Translations under genes and position numbers: made by a program
Origin: CAIYRG01 sp964494505
GTDB taxonomy: Bacteria > Pseudomonadota > Alphaproteobacteria > Micropepsales > Micropepsaceae
Direction of reading: 5' to 3'
NCBI GenBank assembly: GCA_964494505.1
Contig: CAZBRO010000025.1
Span: forward strand, 19,947-83,946
DNA: 64,000 nt
Shown here: positions 26,188-34,472 of the stretch, piece by piece
Layout: every line of letters begins with the position of its first letter
How positions within the stretch are numbered: position 1 is the first letter of the stretch
Notes under the pieces: model-generated
Told to the model about the DNA's origin: nothing
Seen by the model: only the letters and a program-made list of their open reading frames with translations
Database searches by the model: none

Positions 26188-29100
26188 TCAGAACGTCTTC
26201 GTGATGCCAAGGCGCCAATACCGGCCGAAAGGAGTGATGGAATTCGGAACATAAGCGTAAGGATTCTGCTTGCCGCCATAGCCGAACGGCGGATTGCGGT
26301 CGAAGACGTTGTTCACAGTGAAGAATATATTGATGTTCCTGAGAGATTCGAGCGCGGGCATGTTCCCTGTGTTGTACCCGAACGACAGATCGAAGGTGTA
26401 CTGTGCCGGTACAAGATTGATCAGGTCCGGCGTCGTCACCAGGTCGGGGAACGGCGCCAGCACATTGGCCGCCGGGAGCGTGTTGGTCGTATAGAAGTGC
26501 GAAATATAATCCATGAAGGCGGTGATGGAATAAGGCCCATCCGCCCACCCCAGGCGCGCCCTGTATCGCAGCTTTTCGGCGCGGGTTTCGCCGGTCTGGG
26601 TGTCGGCGTAGGTGTCGTTTGTCGGCCCATCGTTTAAAAGCTGCACAAAATCGTGGAAGGCATAGCTTCCGGTGATGCCTGTGTTCCAGGCGCCGAGATT
26701 GCCCAAATCCCAATCGTAACTGACGTTGAAATCGAGACCCTCGACGTCCCGGCTGCCGGTGTTTCGGGTTCCGCCGTACTCAAGCCATTTGACGGCGCTT
26801 TTCGGTATGACCGGAACGTTCGGACCTGCGGTCGGAGCGGCGTAAGCGAAGTCCAGCGCGGACTGGAAGAGCGGATCGCCCGGCAGGATGAACAAGAACC
26901 GCGTCAGTGGGTCGTTCAAGCCGTTCCCGGTGGTGGGAGCCAAGCCTTGCAGCTGTCCGTCGATTCTCACCCGCCACCAGGTGAGCTGGACGTCCAGGCC
27001 ATTGAGGAAATTGGTCGGGGCATATTCCAATCCTAGCACCCAGTTCTTCGCCGTTTCCGGCCCGTTCGAAAAACCGGCAGGAAGCACAATACCGGCAAGC
27101 CCGCCGTCGCCGCCCGAGGAACTGATCTGAATGCCCAGCGGGCGATTGGTTGCGGAGGCGCAGGTGGGATTCAGAATGGCGGCCGCCGAACCCGGCGCCG
27201 GCGCGGTCGCGCCGGTCGGGCAGGCGGTGATCGTCGATGTATTCAGCGCGCTAAAGGTTTGCGCATTGAAGGGCGTGATGTTTCTTGCGATGGAGCTGGA
27301 TTTGGCTTTGAAAGACGGCGCCACGAAGTTGGTGCCCCAACTGCCGCGCAGGGTGAGCCCTTCGCCCACGGTCCAGTCGGCCGATATCCTGGGGTTCGAT
27401 GTGTGGCCGGAATCGCTGTAGTTGTCGTAGCGGCCCGACAGTTCGAGTTCCAACCGTTCCACGAAAGGAAGCTTGTTCGCGTCGCCGACGATCGGGATGT
27501 TTACCTGGGTGAACGCGGCGTAGATCGTGCGGTTGAGAGCATCCGGCGCCGTCGACTGGAGTTGACTGGTCACGGGCGATGTTGTCGTGACGATCCAGTA
27601 GTTCTGGTAGAGATAATCCCCGCCGATGGCTGCCCGCAGCGGTCCGCCCGGAAGGTCCAACACCGGCCCGTCAAACGTGATCTGGGCTTCATGCTCGAGG
27701 TAGCCCGCGGCATTGCTGTTGGGTTGAGAAATATACTGGAGCGTCGCCGGATCGTTGCAGGACAACACACTTCCCGTCGCGTTGCCGCGGGCGACCGCCG
27801 CGGCCGACAACGGATCGCAGAACAGGTTGAGATAAGGAATGTTAGAGGGCTTGACGAAGCTCGGGATACCCGGATTTGCAGCAGTCGCCGCCGTTGCCGC
27901 GATGGTCCCGCCTAGAGCCGCGCTCACATCGAGCGGCGTGAGATTCTGGAGGTTGTTGACCTGGTGTCTGAATGTTCCCTCGTGGCTTTCGCCTAAAGTC
28001 CCCTTGCCCTCCCAATCGCCGGGAAGTTTGAGGGTCAGTCCGGCGGTCCAGCGATCCGAAATCTCCGACGCGCTCTCAATGTGCGGATCCTCGCTGAACA
28101 AATAGCTCAGCTGCAAATTGGTCGGCGTGCAGCCGGCCGGGGTGCCGCTGGTCAGAACATTGTTAACGAGCGTGGGATTGACCGTGCACTGGGTGCCCGT
28201 CGGGTAAAAGGGATTGGTCGTGGGTACGACCGACGTCTGCGAGGGGTCCTGATGGTGCGTCTGGTCGCGGCGGTTGGAATAGTAGCCCGAAGCATTGAAC
28301 TGCAGCCAGGGCAGCAAATCCTGATCGAACGTGAAGGTCGCCGCAGTTTGCTGGTCGGCGGGAATGATGTCCATGTTCTGAGAAGAATTCACCGCATTGG
28401 CGACGCCCGGGTGCGCAGCGATCGAGGCCCAACTCAAGCCGACGCCGTTCTGTCCCGTTGGAATGGAGAAGCAGTTGGCACAGAGGGCCGCAAGCGTGTT
28501 GCTGGGTGCCCCGATGGAAACGATGCCGGGACGGGCGGAAGCGACCGGTGTCTCGTTGTCGAGGCCCCAGGGCGTGAAGTCCTGCGTGTAGTACGACCGA
28601 TCACGTGCCTTCAATGCCTGCGCAAAGGCGTACTGATAGCTGACGGTGACGTCGCCACCGTCCCACGTTCTGCCATACAGTCCCTGCACGGTCGTGTTGA
28701 AGTTGCCGCCCCTGGCTGAGCCGATGACGGTTTGCAGCATGGCGCCGTCATAGCCGCGCTTGAGGATCAGGTTGACCACGCCGGCGACCGCCTGGGAGCC
28801 GTAAACCGCCGACGCGCCGTTGGCCAGAACGTCGACGCGATCCAAAGCGAGGCTCGGAATGATCGACGGATCGAACTGAATGGCGCCTTGCCCTTGCGCC
28901 GGAAGCGCCATGCCGTCGATCAGCATCAGCGTTCTGGTGTCAGTTCCGTTCAAATTGTGGATGTTGATGCGTTGGATGAAGTTGCCAAAATTTGCGGCGG
29001 CGAACGACTCGGATACGTGGTTGAGAAACTCCGGCAGGGTGGTCAAGAGATCGCCGACCGAAACCACACCGGCCTGAGCGAAATCGTTCTGGTTCAGGGT

Positions 29101-29328
29101 CGTGACTGGCGCGCCAACCGCCTGGGCCCCGCGAATCAGGGAGCCTGTGATCAATATCTGCTCCGGCGCCTGAGTCAGGGATTGCGCCATTTGCGCTTGC
29201 GCCATTTGGGCTTGCGCGACTTGCTGCTCTTGTGCACTGGCAGCAGCCGCCAAACTCGCGAAGGACACTGTTCCCAACAGAAGCGCAAAACACTTTCCGT
29301 TTCGTGCGCGCAGCCGTGACGAATCCAT
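26188..29328 (-). CDS. TonB-dependent receptor
   Basis: A 1046-residue outer-membrane receptor. A signal peptide (about 1-32) is followed by a short QAQM/MAQ repeat and a region EQILITGSLIRG that fits the TonB box position. The plug domain shows VGDLLTTLPEFLNHVS, NLNGTDTRTLMLIDGMALP and VDVLANGASAVYGSQAVAGVVNLIL. The barrel ends with the C-terminal aromatic residue (GRYWRLGITKTF), needed for outer-membrane insertion. Length and plug resemble oligosaccharide/peptide-type receptors. Start ATG 29328 with GGAGGGGG upstream; a longer frame exists but lacks an SD. It imports an unknown ligand. Confidence 0.92.
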   Translation of the reverse strand: MDSSRLRARNGKCFALLLGTVSFASLAAAASAQEQQVAQAQMAQAQMAQSLTQAPEQILITGSLIRGAQAVGAPVTTLNQNDFAQAGVVSVGDLLTTLPEFLNHVSESFAAANFGNFIQRINIHNLNGTDTRTLMLIDGMALPAQGQGAIQFDPSIIPSLALDRVDVLANGASAVYGSQAVAGVVNLILKRGYDGAMLQTVIGSARGGNFNTTVQGLYGRTWDGGDVTVSYQYAFAQALKARDRSYYTQDFTPWGLDNETPVASARPGIVSIGAPSNTLAALCANCFSIPTGQNGVGLSWASIAAHPGVANAVNSSQNMDIIPADQQTAATFTFDQDLLPWLQFNASGYYSNRRDQTHHQDPSQTSVVPTTNPFYPTGTQCTVNPTLVNNVLTSGTPAGCTPTNLQLSYLFSEDPHIESASEISDRWTAGLTLKLPGDWEGKGTLGESHEGTFRHQVNNLQNLTPLDVSAALGGTIAATAATAANPGIPSFVKPSNIPYLNLFCDPLSAAAVARGNATGSVLSCNDPATLQYISQPNSNAAGYLEHEAQITFDGPVLDLPGGPLRAAIGGDYLYQNYWIVTTTSPVTSQLQSTAPDALNRTIYAAFTQVNIPIVGDANKLPFVERLELELSGRYDNYSDSGHTSNPRISADWTVGEGLTLRGSWGTNFVAPSFKAKSSSIARNITPFNAQTFSALNTSTITACPTGATAPAPGSAAAILNPTCASATNRPLGIQISSSGGDGGLAGIVLPAGFSNGPETAKNWVLGLEYAPTNFLNGLDVQLTWWRVRIDGQLQGLAPTTGNGLNDPLTRFLFILPGDPLFQSALDFAYAAPTAGPNVPVIPKSAVKWLEYGGTRNTGSRDVEGLDFNVSYDWDLGNLGAWNTGITGSYAFHDFVQLLNDGPTNDTYADTQTGETRAEKLRYRARLGWADGPYSITAFMDYISHFYTTNTLPAANVLAPFPDLVTTPDLINLVPAQYTFDLSFGYNTGNMPALESLRNINIFFTVNNVFDRNPPFGYGGKQNPYAYVPNSITPFGRYWRLGITKTF

Positions 29329-29568
29329 GTAATTCCCCCTCCCTGTGAGCGCGCCGCCACTCCCTGCGGCACGCGGTTCCCTCAAACTCTCCTTTGCCCT
29401 TCAACGGATCGATTGCTTTTTTATTCGACCCAAAAAGATGATTTCATTCGCCCCCAAAGAAATGCCACTAGGTTAGCTAAAGCGCCTGGGCAGCGGAAGC
29501 CAAACAGAGCCCCCGGTCGATACTACTGCGAAGCATATGTGACCTTCACCACATAGAGCAAGAATCAA

Positions 29569-29599
29569 ACAGGCCGCCCATGTGGAATGAGCGGCCTGT
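29569..29599 (-). terminator. Inverted repeat in the 29329-29840 gap, possible terminator of the minus-strand operon
   Basis: Perfect 9-bp arms ACAGGCCGC (29569-29577) and GCGGCCTGT (29591-29599). Read on the minus strand it is followed by TTTGATTCTT. It lies about 240 bp past the stop at 29841. The rest of the 512-bp gap shows no gene, and the receptor's promoter must be here. Confidence 0.4.
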
Positions 29600-29840
29600 C
29601 GACTTGTAAACAACCGGGCGCGTCCGCGCCGGTCTTGCGCTCTCGGGTTTCCGCCCGCCTCGGTGACATTTTTGGCGGAGTCAAACCTCGCAAAGGACGG
29701 TGAGCCGCCGGATTCAACGGGGCAGGCGATCGGCGCCGCAGGGAAAGTCGCTGTAGCGGATACTCGCTCAGGCGCCCCTACAAACGATACTGCGGGTCAT
29801 TCTCGTGTGCCACCGCATAAGCGGCCGCGCTGCCCCTGGC

Positions 29841-30848
29841 TCAAAAATCCGGCGTGTCCGCGTGGGGCAAAGGGTCGAAGCCAAGGTTGAACCGGTCCTC
29901 GTTGCCCGCCGAGCAGATGGTGTCTTCTTCGTTCAGCGGCCGATCCGTCACGAGATAGCGCGGTCGCCTTGCGCTCCACGGTTTATAGAAGGTGCCCGGG
30001 TCATCCACGGTGAAGGACACGTCGAGCCCCTTGCCGTCATTGACGACCTTGAAGCGCTCGACCACGTGAAGCTGCGTGGTGTGCGGCGTCCGGTAGCCGT
30101 CGACGAATGTCTTGTCGTTCTGGCCGATGGTATCGACGACCAGGGTGTCGCCTTCGTAATGGCCGACGGATTCTCCGTACCAGGACGCTTCCGGGTTCCT
30201 GCTGTGCGGCACGTTCATATACACATGGCGGGCACGGTGGCCCTGATACATTACGACTTCCTTGGGCGTCTGGATGAAATACAAAGGCTGCGGCGCCTCG
30301 TGAATGTTCGGCACGCCGAGCTCCCAGCAGCGCGCCTGCCGCGTTTCGCCGTTCTTTTCGGCCAACGCCAGCGCGTTCTGCTTTTTCAGCGCTTCGAGCG
30401 CCCACGGCATCACATTCTTCGCCGCCTCGCTGTTCAGATCCGCCACCCGATAGGTGCCGTTCTTGCCGACCACCGCGCGCATCGGGTTGTTGTAGAACGG
30501 ATGCTCGGGCCCATCGGAAATCGGACCGATGCCGCCTGCCGGCGGGATGTATTCGTTCAGCGAGCGCGACTGGAGGAACGCGGTCGCCTTGTCCGGCGGC
30601 GAGCCCAGCGCAATGGCGCGCTGAATGTTCGCGGGATTGTGCAGGTAGTCGTCCGGCAGATAGGTTTCCGCAGGCGGTATGCGTCCCGTGAATCCGCCGG
30701 CCCAGCCGGAGGTCCGCGGCAGCATGAGCTGGGGAATCGCTGAGGCGTTGTCCGCGCCCTGCGCCGGCAACAATGCGGCCGCTACCGAGACGGCGCCAAG
30801 GAGCGCACCGGCGGTCACCGCACGACTGGAACGAAACGGGTTCGGCAT
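29841..30848 (-). CDS. Secreted uncharacterised protein, GDTLVVDT-type family, member 2
   Basis: 335 residues with a signal peptide (about 1-32, AVTAGALLGAVSVAAALLPAQGA). Shared family blocks: VADLNSEAAKNVMPW, the Cys-containing ARCWELGVPN, LYFIQTPKEVVMYQ, HVYMNVPHSRNPEASWYGES, GHYEGDTLVVDTIGQNDKTF, GYRTPHTTQLHVVERF, VDDPGTFYKPW and a terminal TPDF. The start ATG at 30848 is preceded by AAAGGAAA. It is the last gene of a minus-strand run with 30887 and 31836. All members are exported, so they probably act together in the periplasm. The activity is unknown. Confidence 0.83.
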   Translation of the reverse strand: MPNPFRSSRAVTAGALLGAVSVAAALLPAQGADNASAIPQLMLPRTSGWAGGFTGRIPPAETYLPDDYLHNPANIQRAIALGSPPDKATAFLQSRSLNEYIPPAGGIGPISDGPEHPFYNNPMRAVVGKNGTYRVADLNSEAAKNVMPWALEALKKQNALALAEKNGETRQARCWELGVPNIHEAPQPLYFIQTPKEVVMYQGHRARHVYMNVPHSRNPEASWYGESVGHYEGDTLVVDTIGQNDKTFVDGYRTPHTTQLHVVERFKVVNDGKGLDVSFTVDDPGTFYKPWSARRPRYLVTDRPLNEEDTICSAGNEDRFNLGFDPLPHADTPDF

Positions 30849-30886
30849 GACTGGTTTTCCTTTGAGCATTGCCATGCGGGCTCGAA

Positions 30887-31651
30887 TCACGGGAAGCGCT
30901 TCTGGGCACGCGCAGCACGCACCTCGGCCACGCCTCGCACGGAGGAAAGATCGCGATGCTTGTCGCCGCAGGCATAGTCCTGAAGGCGCACATCGTTGCG
31001 CAGCTGATAGACGTAGCGGGCCTGGAAATCGCGCGTGTAGTAAGCCGGGTCGTGGATGGTGACCAGGTCTTCGAGCTGATTGCCGATTTTCCGGACGCGC
31101 TCGGTGGTCATCAACTGGTCGCTGTGCGGCAGGCCGCTGGAATCGAGGAACGTCTGATCGTTGAAGCCGTTGCTCTGGATGACCAGGGTGTCGCCTTCAT
31201 AATGACCCGAGGTATATCCACCATAGGTCAGATTGATGATCGACTTCTCATAGGTCGGCAGCGGCTCGTTCAGCGGCACCGCGCGGACCTGGTTGTTCAG
31301 CTCATGGACGAACGTCACCTGTCCGGGCGGCAATTGAAATATCTGGAACGGATAGGGCGTGGACAGAAGGCGCGGGATTCCGTCGAGCAGGCACAGCTTG
31401 CGCACTGGATCCTGGAGCGATCCGTCGCGCAGGCCCTGCTGGTTCTTGCGATAGGCCGCTTGGCCGGCAGGATTCAGCGGCGGATCACCGCCGCCCGTGA
31501 CCGGGACCTTCGGGTAGTAGACGTTCGCCCAATAGGTGCCGGACAAATCCGGCACTGCCGCGGCGGCGTGCACCGGCGAACCCGCCGGCAGGGACGCAAC
31601 AAACAATGCCGCCGCCGCAGTGGCGCACAGCCATACACGCGCTCGTGCCAA
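30887..31651 (-). CDS. Secreted uncharacterised protein, distant GDTLVVDT-type family member
   Basis: About 254 residues. Start TTG 31651, chosen because GGGAGG sits six bases upstream and the product then begins with a good signal peptide (RVWLCATAAAALFVASLPAG). An ATG at 31669 is possible but has no SD. The mature protein shows LLDGIPRLLSTPYPFQIFQL, GHYEGDTLVIQSNGFNDQTF, LPHSDQLMTTERV and FQARYVYQLR. This keeps the central family pattern but has lost NVPHS and the C-terminal PDF. It is 38 bp upstream of member 2, so the two are co-transcribed. Confidence 0.78.
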   Translation of the reverse strand: MARARVWLCATAAAALFVASLPAGSPVHAAAAVPDLSGTYWANVYYPKVPVTGGGDPPLNPAGQAAYRKNQQGLRDGSLQDPVRKLCLLDGIPRLLSTPYPFQIFQLPPGQVTFVHELNNQVRAVPLNEPLPTYEKSIINLTYGGYTSGHYEGDTLVIQSNGFNDQTFLDSSGLPHSDQLMTTERVRKIGNQLEDLVTIHDPAYYTRDFQARYVYQLRNDVRLQDYACGDKHRDLSSVRGVAEVRAARAQKRFP

Positions 31652-31835
31652 TAAAGCCTCCCAAGACATCCGCCCGTAATTTTTCAGGCTTTCACAAAGA
31701 CTAGCGCCCCTGTGCATGAGCAGGAAGCGGAAAATAATCCGGCCCCATACGGCCGAAAGCCCGGGCGCCGGCGGATGGCCGACGCCCACGCGCACGACAT
31801 GAGAGATGCTGTCTCTCCTTCCGAACCAGGATCGC

Positions 31836-33089
31836 CTATCTGGATTTGGGCCAGATTGCTAACGCGCCCTGGCTCCTCGCGTACACCGGCGCTATTCCTT
31901 TATTGATGAAGCGCTGAACCCGTTTTCCCTCGTAGGTCTCGGTCGTATAGATGTTGCCCTTGGAGTCGGTCGCAATCGAGTGCACGCCGTAGAATTGGCC
32001 CGGCTGCCGGCCGCCGTCGCCGAACGCCGTCAATGCTTTCAGTGAACGGCGGTTGATGATCCTGACCTTCTCGTTCACACCATCCGCCATGAAAATATAT
32101 TGCTGCTCCGGATCGTTGGAGAACGAGATGTCCCAGACTGAGCCCGCGTTCTTTGTGTTCTTGTCGTAGAACTCTTCCCGGACGAACGTGCCGTCGGGCG
32201 CGAACACCTGCAGCCGGTCTCCCGCCCGGTCGCAGACATAGAGCAGCCGGTCTTTAGACATGTTGGCGCAGTGCACCGGATTGCGGAACTGCTGGGCGGG
32301 CGGCATGGAAGGATCGTAGGCCGGCAACGGCGTGTCGTCGGGCTTATTGCCATAGGCGCCCCACCAACGCTTCATCTTGCCCGTATCGGCGTCGAGTACC
32401 GCGACGCGCTTGTTCAAGTAACCGTCCGCGATATAGGCCTCATTCTCCTGCGGATCGACGTAGATTTTGGCCACTCGGCCGAAACTCACTTCGTCGTTGC
32501 TGTTGCCCCTGAACCCCGCCACCTGCCCTTCGCCGACGCCGGCCGCAGCAGCTGCATCACGCCGGGCGCCCTTCTTGCCCACCTGCATGAGGAACTTGCC
32601 GTCCTTGGTGAACTTCAGGATATGGGAGTCGTTGGGTCCGTTGCCGCCGATCCAGACATTGCCCTTGTAGTCGATGAAGATGCCGTGGTTGGAATCGGGC
32701 CATTCATAGCCCGGGCCAGGTCCGCCCCAGTGGCGCAGCAGGTTGCCGGCCTGATCGAATTCGAGGACCGGGGGCGCACCGGCGCAGCATTCGCCAGCAC
32801 CCGTTTCGAGCGTCTTTTCATTGTTGCCGAGCGTTGCGGTACTGCGGTGGATGATCCAGACGTGATCGTCGGTATCCACCCAAACGCCAATGGCGGAGCC
32901 AAGAACCCAGTGATTGGGAAGCGGCTTCGGCCACAGCGGATCGACTTCGAAACGCGGCGCCATCAAGCCGTTCTGCGCAACCGCTGTGCTGTCGAGCGCC
33001 GATTGCGCCACGAAAAGTGCGCCGAGAATCGCGGCAAAACCCGCCCCGATCAGAAGATTTCGGTGGCGCGTCAGAGCTTTCAAATTCAT
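31836..33089 (-). CDS. Exported NHL-repeat beta-propeller protein
   Basis: 417 residues. Signal/anchor about 10-38 (LLIGAGFAAILGALFVAQSA). Blade motifs resemble those at 22858: NLLRHWGGPGPGYEWPDSNH, IFIDYKGNVWIGGN, ILKFTKDGKFLMQVGKKG, EAYIADGYLNKRVAVLDADT, LLYVCDRAGDRLQVFAPDGT and GNIYTTETYEGKRVQRFIN. A CC pair in GAGECCAGAPP is unusual. Start ATG 33089 with GGGAGGGG. It heads the minus-strand run with the two secreted-family genes, suggesting a joint exported function. Confidence 0.85.
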   Translation of the reverse strand: MNLKALTRHRNLLIGAGFAAILGALFVAQSALDSTAVAQNGLMAPRFEVDPLWPKPLPNHWVLGSAIGVWVDTDDHVWIIHRSTATLGNNEKTLETGAGECCAGAPPVLEFDQAGNLLRHWGGPGPGYEWPDSNHGIFIDYKGNVWIGGNGPNDSHILKFTKDGKFLMQVGKKGARRDAAAAAGVGEGQVAGFRGNSNDEVSFGRVAKIYVDPQENEAYIADGYLNKRVAVLDADTGKMKRWWGAYGNKPDDTPLPAYDPSMPPAQQFRNPVHCANMSKDRLLYVCDRAGDRLQVFAPDGTFVREEFYDKNTKNAGSVWDISFSNDPEQQYIFMADGVNEKVRIINRRSLKALTAFGDGGRQPGQFYGVHSIATDSKGNIYTTETYEGKRVQRFINKGIAPVYARSQGALAIWPKSR

Positions 33090-33335
33090 CGTATCCCCTC
33101 CCGCGGACACCAGGGCACAAGCGGTCTCTGGCGCCGCCTCACTTCTGTGCAAGCATAGCGATTCCTTGGGCTCGGGGGAACGGCGCGCGTTGGTGTTTCT
33201 GCAGTGCCGGATTGTTGGACGGCGGGCTTGGCGAACAGTAATGTGGATTCGTGCGCGCCAGCCGATCCGCCAAGTGGGTGCGCTCCAAAGGGCCGGCATG
33301 ACCGAGGCTCGTCGAAATTGAGGGAGGGGAGCAAG

Positions 33336-33962
33336 ATGCGTTTGATCGTTTTACTTTTGGCCGCGCTCATCGCGAGTGGTCCGGCTGCCGCCCAGGCGAT
33401 CTCGCCACCCTGGAAGCTCTACCCTGAAGTCGTGGAGGGTTTCTTGCTCACCTTCCCGGGCGATCCGCAGGTTGATTACACGAAGTGGGAACTCGTCCCC
33501 AAACGGCCCGCCGAGGCAACGGTCTACTCCGTTCGCTATAATAACGGCCTGTTCAAAATGACCGTGGTCGACGCCAAAGATATGTTCCTCAAAGAGGACC
33601 CCATCGTTGCCCACGCCGTAGAGAAGATCGCGGAAGGCGGCAAATTGGTGCACAACGAACCCACGCGCGTGTACCAAGTCTATGGCCGGGAATTTACCGT
33701 CGCCCGCCCGGACGGCACCAACACATTGTCGGTCGTATTCTATGTCAATGAACGCCTCTACATGGTCGAAGCCACGGGGCCTTCCAGCGCGAGCAGCGAC
33801 ATGTTCCTGTTTCTGCGCTCGCTGTCGTTCGATAGCAATGTGAGGAATCGCACCAAAGAGCAGCTCGACGCCTATTGGGAATCGTGCAAACGCGGCTTTA
33901 ACGGCGCCCAACTGCCGCTGATTCCATCCGGCTTCGACGATCCGCGCTGCGAGCACGACTGA
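33336..33962 (+). CDS. Exported protein of unknown function
   Basis: 208 residues. Signal peptide 1-20 (LIVLLLAALIASGPAAAQA). The mature part begins with a stretch typical of small periplasmic proteins built on a curved sheet (PEVVEGFLLTFPGDPQVDYT...VYSVRYNNGLFKMTVVD) and ends with two cysteines (ESCKRGFNG, DDPRCEHD) that may form a disulfide. Start ATG 33336 with GGGAGGGGA. It is divergent from the propeller gene at 33089. I do not recognise a named family. Confidence 0.7.
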   Translation: MRLIVLLLAALIASGPAAAQAISPPWKLYPEVVEGFLLTFPGDPQVDYTKWELVPKRPAEATVYSVRYNNGLFKMTVVDAKDMFLKEDPIVAHAVEKIAEGGKLVHNEPTRVYQVYGREFTVARPDGTNTLSVVFYVNERLYMVEATGPSSASSDMFLFLRSLSFDSNVRNRTKEQLDAYWESCKRGFNGAQLPLIPSGFDDPRCEHD

Positions 33963-34472
33963 TAGCGCCGCCGGAGAATGGAACTGACTGGCCCCGTGAC
34001 CGTGAGAAAGCCGTGGGATTACGGTCTCGAATGTTCACGAGCTGTTCACCAATGGGGCGCGTGAGCAGTCTCCTGCCCGATGACGGTGTTATGTACCCGC
34101 CGCTTCATGTCATGGCAGTTACGAATTCTTCGCCCTCCTGAAACGAGTCCGTCACGAACCCGTGGTGTCGTTACCTCGGGTGCGATGTTTTACCGGTAGT
34201 CCGGAGGCCTGTCGCAGTGGGGACCTGATGCTTCAAGGGGCGTGAAGAGAACTGCGCGCGCGGGTGGGGCGCGACGCGCGAAAACCGTCACATGAAATGA
34301 AAAACGGTGCCGGGCTCGGGTACTAGCTGCCGAGCTCACGGATATCTGTTGCCGTTTTTCACATCGTCTTCCTGCTGCGGCGGATCGCAAGGCATCCCGC
34401 TCTCGCGGCTGCGATTCCGTGATCGCAGTCATGGTTTCGCGTGCGCCGGCAGGCCCGGCAAAGGAGAAGACG
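33963..34472. other. Intergenic region with a structured leader upstream of the receptor gene
   Basis: 510 bp without a gene. At 34299-34307 and 34352-34360 the arms GAAAAACGG and CCGTTTTTC form an inverted repeat enclosing a second one (GCTCGG 34314-34319, CCGAGC 34330-34335). The T-rich right arm makes it look like a terminator or attenuator about 110 bp before the receptor start. No known riboswitch consensus was recognised. Confidence 0.45.
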
